A DNA stretch of 12,502 nt, taken from NCBI GenBank assembly GCA_050747825.1, contig JBOGJG010000246.1, positions 1 to 12,502 on the forward strand, read 5' to 3'. A program made the translations under genes and the position numbers. Positions 1-6,506 of the stretch are shown here, one piece after another. The notes under the pieces were generated by a model. It worked only from the letters and a program-made list of their open reading frames with translations, was not told the origin of the DNA and did not search any database. Within the stretch, counting starts at the first letter, position 1; the number at the start of each line of letters is the position of its first letter. Origin of the DNA: JBOGJG01 sp050747825 (GTDB lineage: Bacteria; Acidobacteriota; UBA6911; RPQK01; JBOGJG01).

Positions 1-79
1 GCTCGCGGTGGCAGGTGGCAAGCTCGCATCGCTCGCGGTGGCAGGTGGCAAGCTCGCTTCGCTCGCGGGGGCGGGTGGC
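1..79. repeat. GC-rich 30-bp tandem duplication
   Basis: Positions 1-30 and 31-60 are the same 30-bp unit apart from one base near the end (catc against cttc). Each unit contains gctcgc, two ggtggc/aggtggc motifs and aagctcgc. A third, diverged partial copy (gctcgcgggggcgggtggc) runs from 61 to 79 and leads into the heptamer array. The left end is cut by the window, so the copy number is unknown. No gene is supported here. Confidence 0.85.
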
Positions 80-143
80 GGTCAGCGGTCAGCGGTCAGC
101 CGGTCAGCGGTCAGTGGTCAGCGGTCAGCGGTCAGCGGTCAGC
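80..143. repeat. GGTCAGC heptamer array (9 units)
   Basis: There are nine heptamers: 80-86, 87-93, 94-100, then one extra C at 101, then 102-108, 109-115 (GGTCAGT), 116-122, 123-129, 130-136 and 137-143. The minus strand reads GCTGACC and carries a TGA in each unit. The phoD gene reads into this array from the right and takes its stop codon from the unit at 123-129. The same family recurs at 6431-6497 and, in the opposite orientation, at 12433-12502. It resembles the short tandemly repeated sequences with 7-nt units known from cyanobacteria and other bacteria; no function is evident. Confidence 0.95.
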
Positions 144-1687
144 CTTTGCGCGCCGGGCCGGCCGTCTTCCAGTAGAAAGGAAGCCCGGGTAAGAGAAGGG
201 GCGCCGGGCCGGCTGACGTATTCAACCACCCTGTAATCCGCCCGCCACTCTTCAGGTGTAACCTCGCAGCGCACGTAGCCGCGCTCACTGTTGTAAAATT
301 TCACGAAAGGGTTCTCCGCCAGGACTCGCTCTGTGTCAGCACGCGTCTGAGCTCCGTCACCGCCTGAACTGATCGATGTCCCAACCAGTTCCGTGGCTAC
401 GGTCGGACCTTCGGGTTTGTCAAAATTGGTTTTAAGGTCATTCACCCAATTCGAGTGGATATCGCCTGTCAGCACCACAGGGTTGGCAATCCTGTTCTCT
501 TGCAGGAACTGCAAAACCCGTCGTCGATTGGCTTCATACCCCGGCCACTGGTCCATCTGGTAACGAATCTCTTCTCCGGGCTGGCGGTCCACGCGCGCCA
601 TCATGACCTGTTGAGCCAGGACATTCCAGCGGACGTTTGACTGCAGCAATCCATTGCGCAACCATTCTTCCTGCTCCGCTCCCAGCAGTGTGGCCTGAGG
701 GTCGTAAACCTCATCGCAAGGAGGTTTGCGGCCTTCGCCGCAAGGCTGGTCGGTACGGTACTGGCGCGTGTCGAGAACTGAAAATTGGGCCAGGCGACCG
801 AAAGACAGGCGCCGGTATAGCGGCAGGTTGGGACCGCTTGGCAGAGAGCTTCGGCGCAGCGGCATGTGCTCGTAATAGGCCTGGTAGGCGTCAGCGCGCC
901 GCTTTAGAAACTTCTCGGGCGTAACATTCGGCTGTTCCGAGATATCATTGGCATAATTGTCGTCTACTTCGTGGTCGTCCCATGTGACGATCCAGGGGAA
1001 GGCCGCATGCGCTTCCTGGAGATTTTTGTCTGCTTTGTACTGGGCATAGCGGTTTCGGTAATTCTCCAGCGTGTACAACTCGCCGCCGCCATGCTTGCGG
1101 ATGCGCCCATCAATTCCCGGCCCCTCATAGATATAGTCCCCCAGGTGAACGACGAGGTCGAGATCTTCACGGGCCATGTGCTCGTAAGCCGTAAACAAGC
1201 CCTGTTCGAAGTGTTGGCAGGAGGCGAAAGCAAATCTGAGCCGGGAAGGCATCTGCTGAGCGGGAGGAGCCGTACGAGTGCGGCCGCGCGGGCTTACTTC
1301 GCTCCCCGCCTTGAACTGATACCAGTACCATCGATCCGGCTCGAGCCCATCGATCTCGACGTGTACGGAATGAGCCAGTTGCGGGGAGGCGGTGGCAGAT
1401 CCTTGGCGGATGACCCGTGACATGTTTTCATCGCTGGCGAGCTGCCAGTCTACCTGCACATCCTGCGAGGGCATGCCGCCGCCAGTTACCGGATCCGGAG
1501 CGAGACGGGTCCAGAGGACAAAACCGTCAGGACTCGGATCCCCGGAGGCGACACCGAGCTGAAATGGGTAATCTGACAATTTAAGCTGCCGGATCGCCGG
1601 CCCTGCGAAGGCAATATTCCAGAAGGGTGAAGCGGCCATGGTCCAAAGGAAATGACGCCGGTTCCAATGTGGTCTTGGGAAAGGCAT
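125..1687 (-). CDS. phoD: PhoD-family alkaline phosphatase/phosphodiesterase, Tat-exported
   Basis: The 520-residue protein matches the PhoD metallophosphatase family, enzymes that hydrolyse phosphate mono- and diesters outside the cytoplasm using Ca/Fe. A twin-arginine signal is visible at residues 9-15 (NRRHFLW), followed by a hydrophobic stretch to about 30, so export is by Tat. An N-terminal beta-sandwich domain (about 40-140) precedes the catalytic domain. Catalytic-domain motifs are ASCQH (155-159, with the Cys that ligates iron in PhoD), HLGDYIYE (181-188), WDDHEVDDNY (236-245), LTGDIHSNW (406-414) and YNSERGYVR (465-473). Length is normal for the family and the end (SFLLEDGRPGAQ) is typical. 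The last residues, LTADR, and the TGA are encoded by the heptamer array at 80-143. It lies 41 nt downstream of the lipoprotein gene on the same strand. The start has only a weak ribosome binding site. No pst or pho genes are nearby. Confidence 0.93.
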   Translation of the reverse strand: MPFPRPHWNRRHFLWTMAASPFWNIAFAGPAIRQLKLSDYPFQLGVASGDPSPDGFVLWTRLAPDPVTGGGMPSQDVQVDWQLASDENMSRVIRQGSATASPQLAHSVHVEIDGLEPDRWYWYQFKAGSEVSPRGRTRTAPPAQQMPSRLRFAFASCQHFEQGLFTAYEHMAREDLDLVVHLGDYIYEGPGIDGRIRKHGGGELYTLENYRNRYAQYKADKNLQEAHAAFPWIVTWDDHEVDDNYANDISEQPNVTPEKFLKRRADAYQAYYEHMPLRRSSLPSGPNLPLYRRLSFGRLAQFSVLDTRQYRTDQPCGEGRKPPCDEVYDPQATLLGAEQEEWLRNGLLQSNVRWNVLAQQVMMARVDRQPGEEIRYQMDQWPGYEANRRRVLQFLQENRIANPVVLTGDIHSNWVNDLKTNFDKPEGPTVATELVGTSISSGGDGAQTRADTERVLAENPFVKFYNSERGYVRCEVTPEEWRADYRVVEYVSRPGAPSLTRASFLLEDGRPGAQRLTADR

Positions 1688-1707
1688 GTTGTATTTGTCT
1701 CACGGCT

Positions 1708-1728
1708 GGGCGCAGTTTTCAAGCGCCC
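1708..1728 (-). terminator. Small GC hairpin between lipoprotein gene and phoD
   Basis: There is a perfect 6-bp inverted repeat: gggcgc at 1708-1713 and gcgccc at 1723-1728, with a 9-nt loop. It begins directly after the TGA (1729-1731) of the upstream lipoprotein gene on the minus strand. No run of U follows, so it is not a classical intrinsic terminator. It could weaken read-through into phoD or protect the upstream mRNA end, or be chance. Confidence 0.25.
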
Positions 1729-2544
1729 TCATTCATGTGATTGGCGCGATTCGTTGGCCCTATCCATCAGCCTGTAAACTGCTTCCAGCAGTCTCAACTG
1801 CCTATCCAGATGTCCATGTTCAGCTTCGATGTTGATATAGGGGATTCCCCTGTGCCCTGCAAACACGGAAAGCGAACCGTCATTGGTCATGGCGGCATTG
1901 TCCTGCAAGACGACGTTAAAACCACGCTCCTGGAAAAAGTAAAATAATTCCTCATCGGTCACGAAGAAAAAGTCATCCGGGTCGGAGCCCGCCTGCAAGT
2001 GAACTGCTGCCGCCTCGGATTCGTATTCTCCGCCTTCCAGATAGCTGCGGGCGGAGTATTGCCCGTCGGTATTATTGTGGACGGTCAGGATCATTTCGGC
2101 TTCAACCAGCCCAAAGTTGTCCAGCAACTGATTGGCGAATTTTCTGACCGCCACCAGCGCCTGATCGGAGAAGGGACCCTGCTCCTGCAATGTTTTGCGG
2201 GCCCCCTCATCAGTAAAGATTCGATTAGGATCAAAGGTGTAGGTGGTCTCGTTCAGATCGAAGGAAATCATGCGCTCACCGCTGTGGCGTAGTTCCAGCA
2301 CGCGACCTCCCCGCTTTTCGATCACCACCAGCGCCGCCTCGACGGCCGTATTCTCATTGTCGTGCATGTTAAAGAACAGCGGTTCTCCTGTTCTCACCTC
2401 ATGAACCAGGATCTGAATACGCTTCTCTCCGAGCGTGGCGGTCGTTTCCCGGCTCACCGTTCGGTTTTCTCCAGAGCAGCCAGCCAAAAAGAGGATGAGC
2501 AGAATAGTCAGAGGAGTCGTGTTCGTTCGCATTGATACAATCAT
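1729..2544 (-). CDS. Conserved lipoprotein of unknown function, possible metal-dependent hydrolase
   Basis: The 271-residue protein begins with a lipoprotein signal peptide: hydrophobic stretch at residues 12-20, then the lipobox LAGC with the lipidated cysteine at 23. The mature part carries H-D-N-E (61-64), DPNRIF (105-110), H-N-N (156-158), VVLQDN (211-216) and E-A-E-H-G-H (240-245). The spacing of a His/Glu pair, a later His-Asn-Asn and a C-terminal Glu recalls zinc-dependent amidases and carboxypeptidases, but I could not assign a family. The function is therefore unknown and the hydrolase idea is inference. The ATG at 2544 is used; the in-frame ATG at 2532 (Met5) is an equally good start, and neither has a clear Shine-Dalgarno sequence. 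The gene is divergent from the metal-receptor pair and 41 nt upstream of phoD, possibly co-transcribed with it. Confidence 0.8.
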   Translation of the reverse strand: MIVSMRTNTTPLTILLILFLAGCSGENRTVSRETTATLGEKRIQILVHEVRTGEPLFFNMHDNENTAVEAALVVIEKRGGRVLELRHSGERMISFDLNETTYTFDPNRIFTDEGARKTLQEQGPFSDQALVAVRKFANQLLDNFGLVEAEMILTVHNNTDGQYSARSYLEGGEYESEAAAVHLQAGSDPDDFFFVTDEELFYFFQERGFNVVLQDNAAMTNDGSLSVFAGHRGIPYINIEAEHGHLDRQLRLLEAVYRLMDRANESRQSHE

Positions 2545-2628
2545 AGATCATTGAACTTATGGAAGCAGTTCAGGGTTGAGCCGCGAAAACACATGAACAT
2601 CAGGCGAAAAGAGTATACTTGCTGAGTC
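2545..2628. promoter_or_regulatory. Divergent promoter region
   Basis: This 84-bp gap separates the minus-strand lipoprotein gene from the plus-strand secreted-protein/receptor pair and must hold both promoters. On the plus strand TATACT at 2614-2619 is a good -10 candidate, but no convincing -35 lies 16-18 nt upstream. A transcript from it would start only a few bases before the ATG at 2629. A short inverted repeat (TGAAC/GTTCA, around 2557-2576) is present. I saw no recognisable Zur or Fur-type operator. Confidence 0.4.
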
Positions 2629-2997
2629 ATGGCAGCCGGGCGCAAAACTTGGGTCTGGTTTGTTCTGCTGGCTTATGTGTCATTTGCGGCGGGCGGAGCA
2701 TTGGAAGTGCTCCACCCGATCGAGGAAGGGCTGACCTCGGACAGCCAGACCTCTGGCACTCTTCACCTCCTGGTCCATTCCAGTCAGACTGATTTTATTC
2801 GAGCCGCCCAGCCGGGCGAGTTGGACTGTCATTCCCTACACATCTGTGCCCACAGCCAGTCGGCGACCCCTGTCCCCAGTCTGTCCCAGGCTGCCCGGGC
2901 GATTTGCGCCGAATCAGCGCCTCTGGCGCCGGCCAAAGCCGCGCCCTTTCTGGCCCGCGCTGGAGTCTCACTTCGGGGTCCCCCTTCTCTCGCCTGA
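2629..2997 (+). CDS. Small secreted Cys/His protein upstream of metal receptor
   Basis: This 122-residue protein has an N-terminal hydrophobic segment (about 8-24, ending near AAGG), read as a signal peptide or membrane anchor. The mature part contains a compact cluster of possible metal ligands: Cys67-His68, His71, Cys73 and His75, with further His at 29, 46 and 50. It ends RGPPSLA, a proline-rich tail that I recall from small secreted proteins encoded beside metal TonB-dependent receptors, such as DUF2946-like ones; this family link is tentative. It lies 76 nt upstream of the receptor on the same strand. A periplasmic metal-binding or sensing role is plausible from motif and context only. 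A second frame is also open over its 3' half, but the signal peptide and start codon favour this frame. Confidence 0.65.
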   Translation: MAAGRKTWVWFVLLAYVSFAAGGALEVLHPIEEGLTSDSQTSGTLHLLVHSSQTDFIRAAQPGELDCHSLHICAHSQSATPVPSLSQAARAICAESAPLAPAKAAPFLARAGVSLRGPPSLA

Positions 2998-3060
2998 AAG
3001 CGAGGATGCGAAACGGGCGGGCAGTGTGTCAAACCCAGCCCATTCAGACTTGTTTCAACG

Positions 3061-3066
3061 AGGGGA
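3061..3066 (+). promoter_or_regulatory. Ribosome binding site that sets the receptor start
   Basis: AGGGGA lies 7 nt upstream of the ATG at 3074. The reading frame is open back to 2846, but only this ATG has a Shine-Dalgarno sequence and is followed directly by a signal peptide, so it is chosen as the start. Confidence 0.75.
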
Positions 3067-3073
3067 CGAAACC

Positions 3074-5341
3074 ATGCACAAATACAGGCTAGCCATTTTG
3101 GCCGTTATTCTTTTAATCATGCCGGTAAACGCTCAATCTCCTGGAGGGATTGAAGGAACCGTAACCCTGCAAGGCAGAGGGACTCCACTGCACAATGCCA
3201 CAGTTATGATCGTACAACTGGACCGTCTGGCTGAGACGGACGACCTGGGCCATTACATTTTTACGGACATTCCGGCGGGAGTTTATGATGTGGTCGCCTA
3301 TATGACGTCCCTGAGTTCCGATTCACAACTGGTGGAGGTGGCGCCCGGGAAAGTGAAAGAGATCAACTTCCAATTGCGAGTCGCGCCGCTCAAACAGGAA
3401 GTTACCGTCACGGCCACCGGACGGGAGCAGTTCGTTTTTGAAGCGGTGCATTCGACGCTTACCCTCGACACCTTTGATCTGGCCGAAAACATGGCGCCTA
3501 CTCTGGGTGAAGTACTGGATACGCAACCGGGAGTGGCCAAGACGAGCTTCGGCCCAGGCTCGACCCGGCCGGTCATCCGGGGCTTCGGGGGCGATCGCGT
3601 TCTCGTATTGCAGGACGGCCTGGAGGTAGGCGCGCTCGGTTCCCAGTCGGGAGATCATGGGGAGCCGATCGATCCTTCAAATCTCGAGCGCCTGGAGGTC
3701 GTAAAGGGCCCCGCTACTCTACTGTATGGCAGCAATGCGCTGGGTGGGGTAGTCAATGCCATTGGCGGGTACCATAGCCTCCATCAGCACGCTCACGAAG
3801 GCTTTAGCGGTCACTACACCGGCGTCCTTGGATCCACAAATGCTCAATTTGGGAGCAGCGCCAGCTTTGAATACGGCGCCGGCAACTTTCTGTTCTGGGG
3901 CGGCGGCGGGGGCCAGCGAACGGATGACTATGAAAGCCCTCTTGGGTTGATCGAGAACTCCCAGACTCGAGTGAACAATGCTTCCATGGGCCTGGGGTGG
4001 TATGGAGAGAAGCCTTTCTTCAGCCTGGGCTACGACCTAGATGATGGTCGCTATGGCATCCCTTTCGCCGCCCAGCTGCACGGACACGAAGAGGAGGAAT
4101 TGGAAGCCGTGGATCTGGCATTCCGAAGGCACAACATCCGGCTTTCCGGAGGTTTTCGCGATGTCCAGTCCCTTTTCAGCGGCTTGCAGCTATCGCTGAA
4201 CTACAGTGACTGGGAGCATAATGAACTCGAGCTTTTCGATGAGGGCATCGAAGAGGTTGGGACCGCTTTCGACAACCGCCAGTTGACCTTCAAGGGAACG
4301 CTCGAACAGCAGCCAAGAGGCCCTTTGTCGGGTACTTTTGGAGTCTGGGCTAAGCATCGCGATTATGATGTGGCGGGAGAGGAGGCGCTTTCACCGCCGG
4401 TTAAACAGAATAATTTCGCTGTCTTCGCCCTTGAAGAACTCGACTTTGAAGCGGTCAAAGTGGAATTTGGCGCCCGGCTTGAGCACACCAGGTATGCTCC
4501 CCAGGGCTTGTTCGAAAGAGCGCCCCATGAAGAAGAAGAGGGCGAGCAGGGCGAGCAGGAGTTGATAGCCCTTACTGAACTTGACTTCACCGGGTTTTCA
4601 GCCGGCGCTGGGCTGCGCATCCCTCTGTGGACCAACGGAGCCTTGGTCGCAAACTACACCCACTCCTATCGGGCTCCCGCTCTTGAAGAGTTGTACAACT
4701 TTGGTCCCCACACCGGCAATCTGACTTTTGAGATTGGGAACCCGGGATTGACCAGGGAGCTTAGCAACGGCATTGAATTTTCTCTTCGCCACTCCAGCGG
4801 CCGCCTGCGAGCTCAGGGCAATGTTTTCTATTACAACATAGGCGATTTCATTTTCCTGGCGCCCACCGGGGAAATTGAAGATGGTCTTGTCGAAGCTCTG
4901 TATTTTCAAGCAGACAGCCGGTACGCCGGAGTGGACGGCGGATTGGACTTGCAGCTTCAGGAACGCCTCTGGCTTAATCTGGGGCTGGAAAGCGTGGACG
5001 CCGAACTAAAAGAGGTTGGTACGCCGCTTCCGCGCATTCCTCCGCTGCGAGCCCGCATAGGAGTCGATTTCCGGTCCAACGGCTTGAGCATTCGTCCCGA
5101 ATTGATCCTGGCTGATGAGCAGGAGGATATCTTCGTCACGGAAACTCGGACTCCAGGCTACGGCCTGGTGAATCTGATCGCCTCCTACACTTTGCCGCGG
5201 CAGCACTTTACACATCACTTTGTGGTGAATGTATCCAACCTCGGAGATCGGCTCTACCGAAACCACTTGTCATTCATTAAAGAGCTGGCGCCCGAGATGG
5301 GCAGGAGAATCCGCCTTACTTATTCGGTTAGATTTTTCTGA
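3074..5341 (+). CDS. TonB-dependent outer-membrane receptor, ZnuD-like (probable zinc/metal uptake)
   Basis: From the ATG at 3074 the protein has 755 residues. Residues 1-20 are a signal peptide ending NAQ. Residues about 24-103 form a carboxypeptidase-regulatory-like beta-sandwich (GIEGTV to NFQLRV). The plug domain follows at about 108-230, with VTVTATGR, RPVIRGFGGDRVLVLQDG (165-182), SGDHGEPIDP (192-201) and VVKGPATLLYGSNALGGVVN (209-228). The rest is the beta-barrel, ending in an aromatic residue (RFF) as expected for outer-membrane insertion. The plug wording and an extracellular loop, YGIPFAAQLHGHEEEE (327-342), correspond to the YG-P...H-HE loop of the neisserial zinc receptor ZnuD. 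A second acidic loop (PHEEEEGEQGEQE, 484-496) and a His-rich stretch (GYHSLHQHAHEGFSGH, 232-247) support metal capture. Zinc is the best guess; other divalent metals or a metallophore are possible. The 3' end overlaps the convergent mscS gene by 22 bp. Confidence 0.9.
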   Translation: MHKYRLAILAVILLIMPVNAQSPGGIEGTVTLQGRGTPLHNATVMIVQLDRLAETDDLGHYIFTDIPAGVYDVVAYMTSLSSDSQLVEVAPGKVKEINFQLRVAPLKQEVTVTATGREQFVFEAVHSTLTLDTFDLAENMAPTLGEVLDTQPGVAKTSFGPGSTRPVIRGFGGDRVLVLQDGLEVGALGSQSGDHGEPIDPSNLERLEVVKGPATLLYGSNALGGVVNAIGGYHSLHQHAHEGFSGHYTGVLGSTNAQFGSSASFEYGAGNFLFWGGGGGQRTDDYESPLGLIENSQTRVNNASMGLGWYGEKPFFSLGYDLDDGRYGIPFAAQLHGHEEEELEAVDLAFRRHNIRLSGGFRDVQSLFSGLQLSLNYSDWEHNELELFDEGIEEVGTAFDNRQLTFKGTLEQQPRGPLSGTFGVWAKHRDYDVAGEEALSPPVKQNNFAVFALEELDFEAVKVEFGARLEHTRYAPQGLFERAPHEEEEGEQGEQELIALTELDFTGFSAGAGLRIPLWTNGALVANYTHSYRAPALEELYNFGPHTGNLTFEIGNPGLTRELSNGIEFSLRHSSGRLRAQGNVFYYNIGDFIFLAPTGEIEDGLVEALYFQADSRYAGVDGGLDLQLQERLWLNLGLESVDAELKEVGTPLPRIPPLRARIGVDFRSNGLSIRPELILADEQEDIFVTETRTPGYGLVNLIASYTLPRQHFTHHFVVNVSNLGDRLYRNHLSFIKELAPEMGRRIRLTYSVRFF

Positions 5342-6414
5342 GGCATCTCTTTGATCCAGAGGTCTCGCTGAGGAAAGGGGATGACGATCCCCGCCTCAGC
5401 GAATCCTTTGTAAATAGCAGTGTTCAGGGAGTGAATAATCCGGCCGCGGGTGGTTGGATCACTGATCCAGCACAGCAGCTCAAAATCGAGCGAGGAGTTG
5501 CCGAAGTGCCTAAATCGGGCCCGGGGTGAGGGCTCTTCGGCGACCAGTTTTTCCGACTTGGCCGCTTCGACCAGAACATCACGGACTTTGTCGATGTCCG
5601 ACCCGTAGGCTACCCCCACTGGGACTCGAATGCGGTGTTTTATGGAAGGGCCGGCACTTTCATTCGTAATCATGGAGTTGCCCATGATGGAATTGGGAAT
5701 GTTGATTTCGATATCATCCCTGGTCAGAATGCGCGTGCTGCGCATCCCGATCTGCGTGACCTGTCCCCGCTCTCCCGTAGCCAGGTCGATGAAGTCGCCC
5801 ACTCTATAGGGAGCGTCGGTCAGGATAAACAGCCCGGCAAAGAGATTGGCAAGGCTGTCCCTGGCGGCCAGGCCGAGCACGATACCGACAATGCCGGCTG
5901 AAGCCACCCAGGCGGTCACATCGATTCCCCACGAAATGAAAAAGAAGTAGATCGCCAGCCCAACCAGGATGATCTTGGCTGTGATCTCAAACAGAGGGAG
6001 AGTTGGAGGCTGTACGATCTGGAAGCGATCGGGACGGCTGGTCATCCAACCCAGAATGGCGACCGTCAATCGGATGCCAAATACGGTCCAGACCAGCACA
6101 GCGACTGTAGCAATGAGTCCGGCTCCTATGAAGTCGAACGGGGAACGCAGCGCCAGCAGGTCCAAAGCCGTCCCGAACCCCGCCAAAATCACGCTGTAGA
6201 AGATCGGCCTTCTCAGCAGAGTGATGATCTGATCATCAATTTCAATGGACGTGCGGCGTGCAATCTGACCAAACACGCGGCTCCAAAAGAAAACGGCAAT
6301 CCTGGCCAGGATAAAGGACAGCACCACGACCACAGCCGCCTGCAGGTAGACGTTGTCTCCGAACCAGGCCAGGAAGTCTTCGAGGTTTGTGGGGATTTCC
6401 AAACGTTCGATCAT
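5320..6414 (-). CDS. MscS-family mechanosensitive ion channel
   Basis: From the ATG at 6414 the protein has 364 residues. It opens with about five hydrophobic segments (roughly residues 23-45, 70-90, 96-118, 141-162 and 165-190). The last runs into the Gly/Ala-rich pore helix and the MscS core, GLAARDSLANLFAGLFIL (181-198), then the beta domain PYRVGDFIDL...GQVTQIGMRSTRILTRDD and the N-I-PNS motif, and a soluble alpha/beta C-terminal domain. Such channels sit in the inner membrane and release solutes on hypo-osmotic shock. The frame can be extended to a TTG at 6459, but those 15 residues (MVSAQWSALSDSHAD) come largely from the repeat at 6431-6497, so the ATG is preferred; neither start has a strong ribosome binding site. 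It lies downstream of trxB and converges on, and overlaps, the receptor gene. Confidence 0.9.
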   Translation of the reverse strand: MIERLEIPTNLEDFLAWFGDNVYLQAAVVVVLSFILARIAVFFWSRVFGQIARRTSIEIDDQIITLLRRPIFYSVILAGFGTALDLLALRSPFDFIGAGLIATVAVLVWTVFGIRLTVAILGWMTSRPDRFQIVQPPTLPLFEITAKIILVGLAIYFFFISWGIDVTAWVASAGIVGIVLGLAARDSLANLFAGLFILTDAPYRVGDFIDLATGERGQVTQIGMRSTRILTRDDIEINIPNSIMGNSMITNESAGPSIKHRIRVPVGVAYGSDIDKVRDVLVEAAKSEKLVAEEPSPRARFRHFGNSSLDFELLCWISDPTTRGRIIHSLNTAIYKGFAEAGIVIPFPQRDLWIKEMPQKNLTE

Positions 6415-6430
6415 ATCGGCATGCGAGTCA

Positions 6431-6497
6431 CTGAGCGCTGACCACTGAGCGCTGACCAAGTGCTTCGCTGTCAGCGCTCAGTGGTCAGGGGTCAGCT
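6431..6497. repeat. Head-to-head CTGACC/CTGAGCG heptamer array forming a 19-bp inverted repeat
   Basis: The 14-bp double unit CTGAGCGCTGACCA occurs twice (6431-6444, 6445-6458). Then the array reverses into TCAGCGCTCAGTGGTCAG and GGGTCAGC. This creates a perfect 19-bp inverted repeat, 6438-6456 against 6470-6488, around a 13-nt loop (caagtgcttcgct). It fills the gap between trxB (stop at 6507) and mscS (start at 6414), so the mRNA would form a strong hairpin there. There is no U tract. It could reduce read-through or act as a 3' RNA stabiliser for trxB. A degenerate unit, CTGACA on the minus strand, includes the trxB stop codon. Confidence 0.92.
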
Positions 6498-6506
6498 TGT
6501 CGATTG

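Noticed and set aside
80..143. Tandem arrays as CRISPR or an iteron origin
   Set aside because: The units are 7 bp with no spacers, and no cas, rep or parA/B genes are near. The same heptamers recur as scattered arrays elsewhere in the window.
15..236. Plus-strand ORF across the left repeats
   Set aside because: It is open only because the heptamers lack stops on this strand. The translation is repetitive Arg/Ser/Gly-rich, and it overlaps the 3' end of phoD.
971..1420. Long plus-strand ORF opposite phoD (149 aa)
   Set aside because: It is the antisense shadow of a gene with clear PhoD motifs; no domain or ribosome binding site was seen.
2846..3073. N-terminal extension of the TonB-dependent receptor
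   Set aside because: It overlaps the small secreted protein in another frame, lacks a ribosome binding site and would bury the signal peptide. The ATG at 3074 has AGGGGA 7 nt upstream.
6415..6459. TTG start adding 15 residues to the MscS-type channel
   Set aside because: The extension is largely encoded by the heptamer repeat and is not like the start of any MscS protein.
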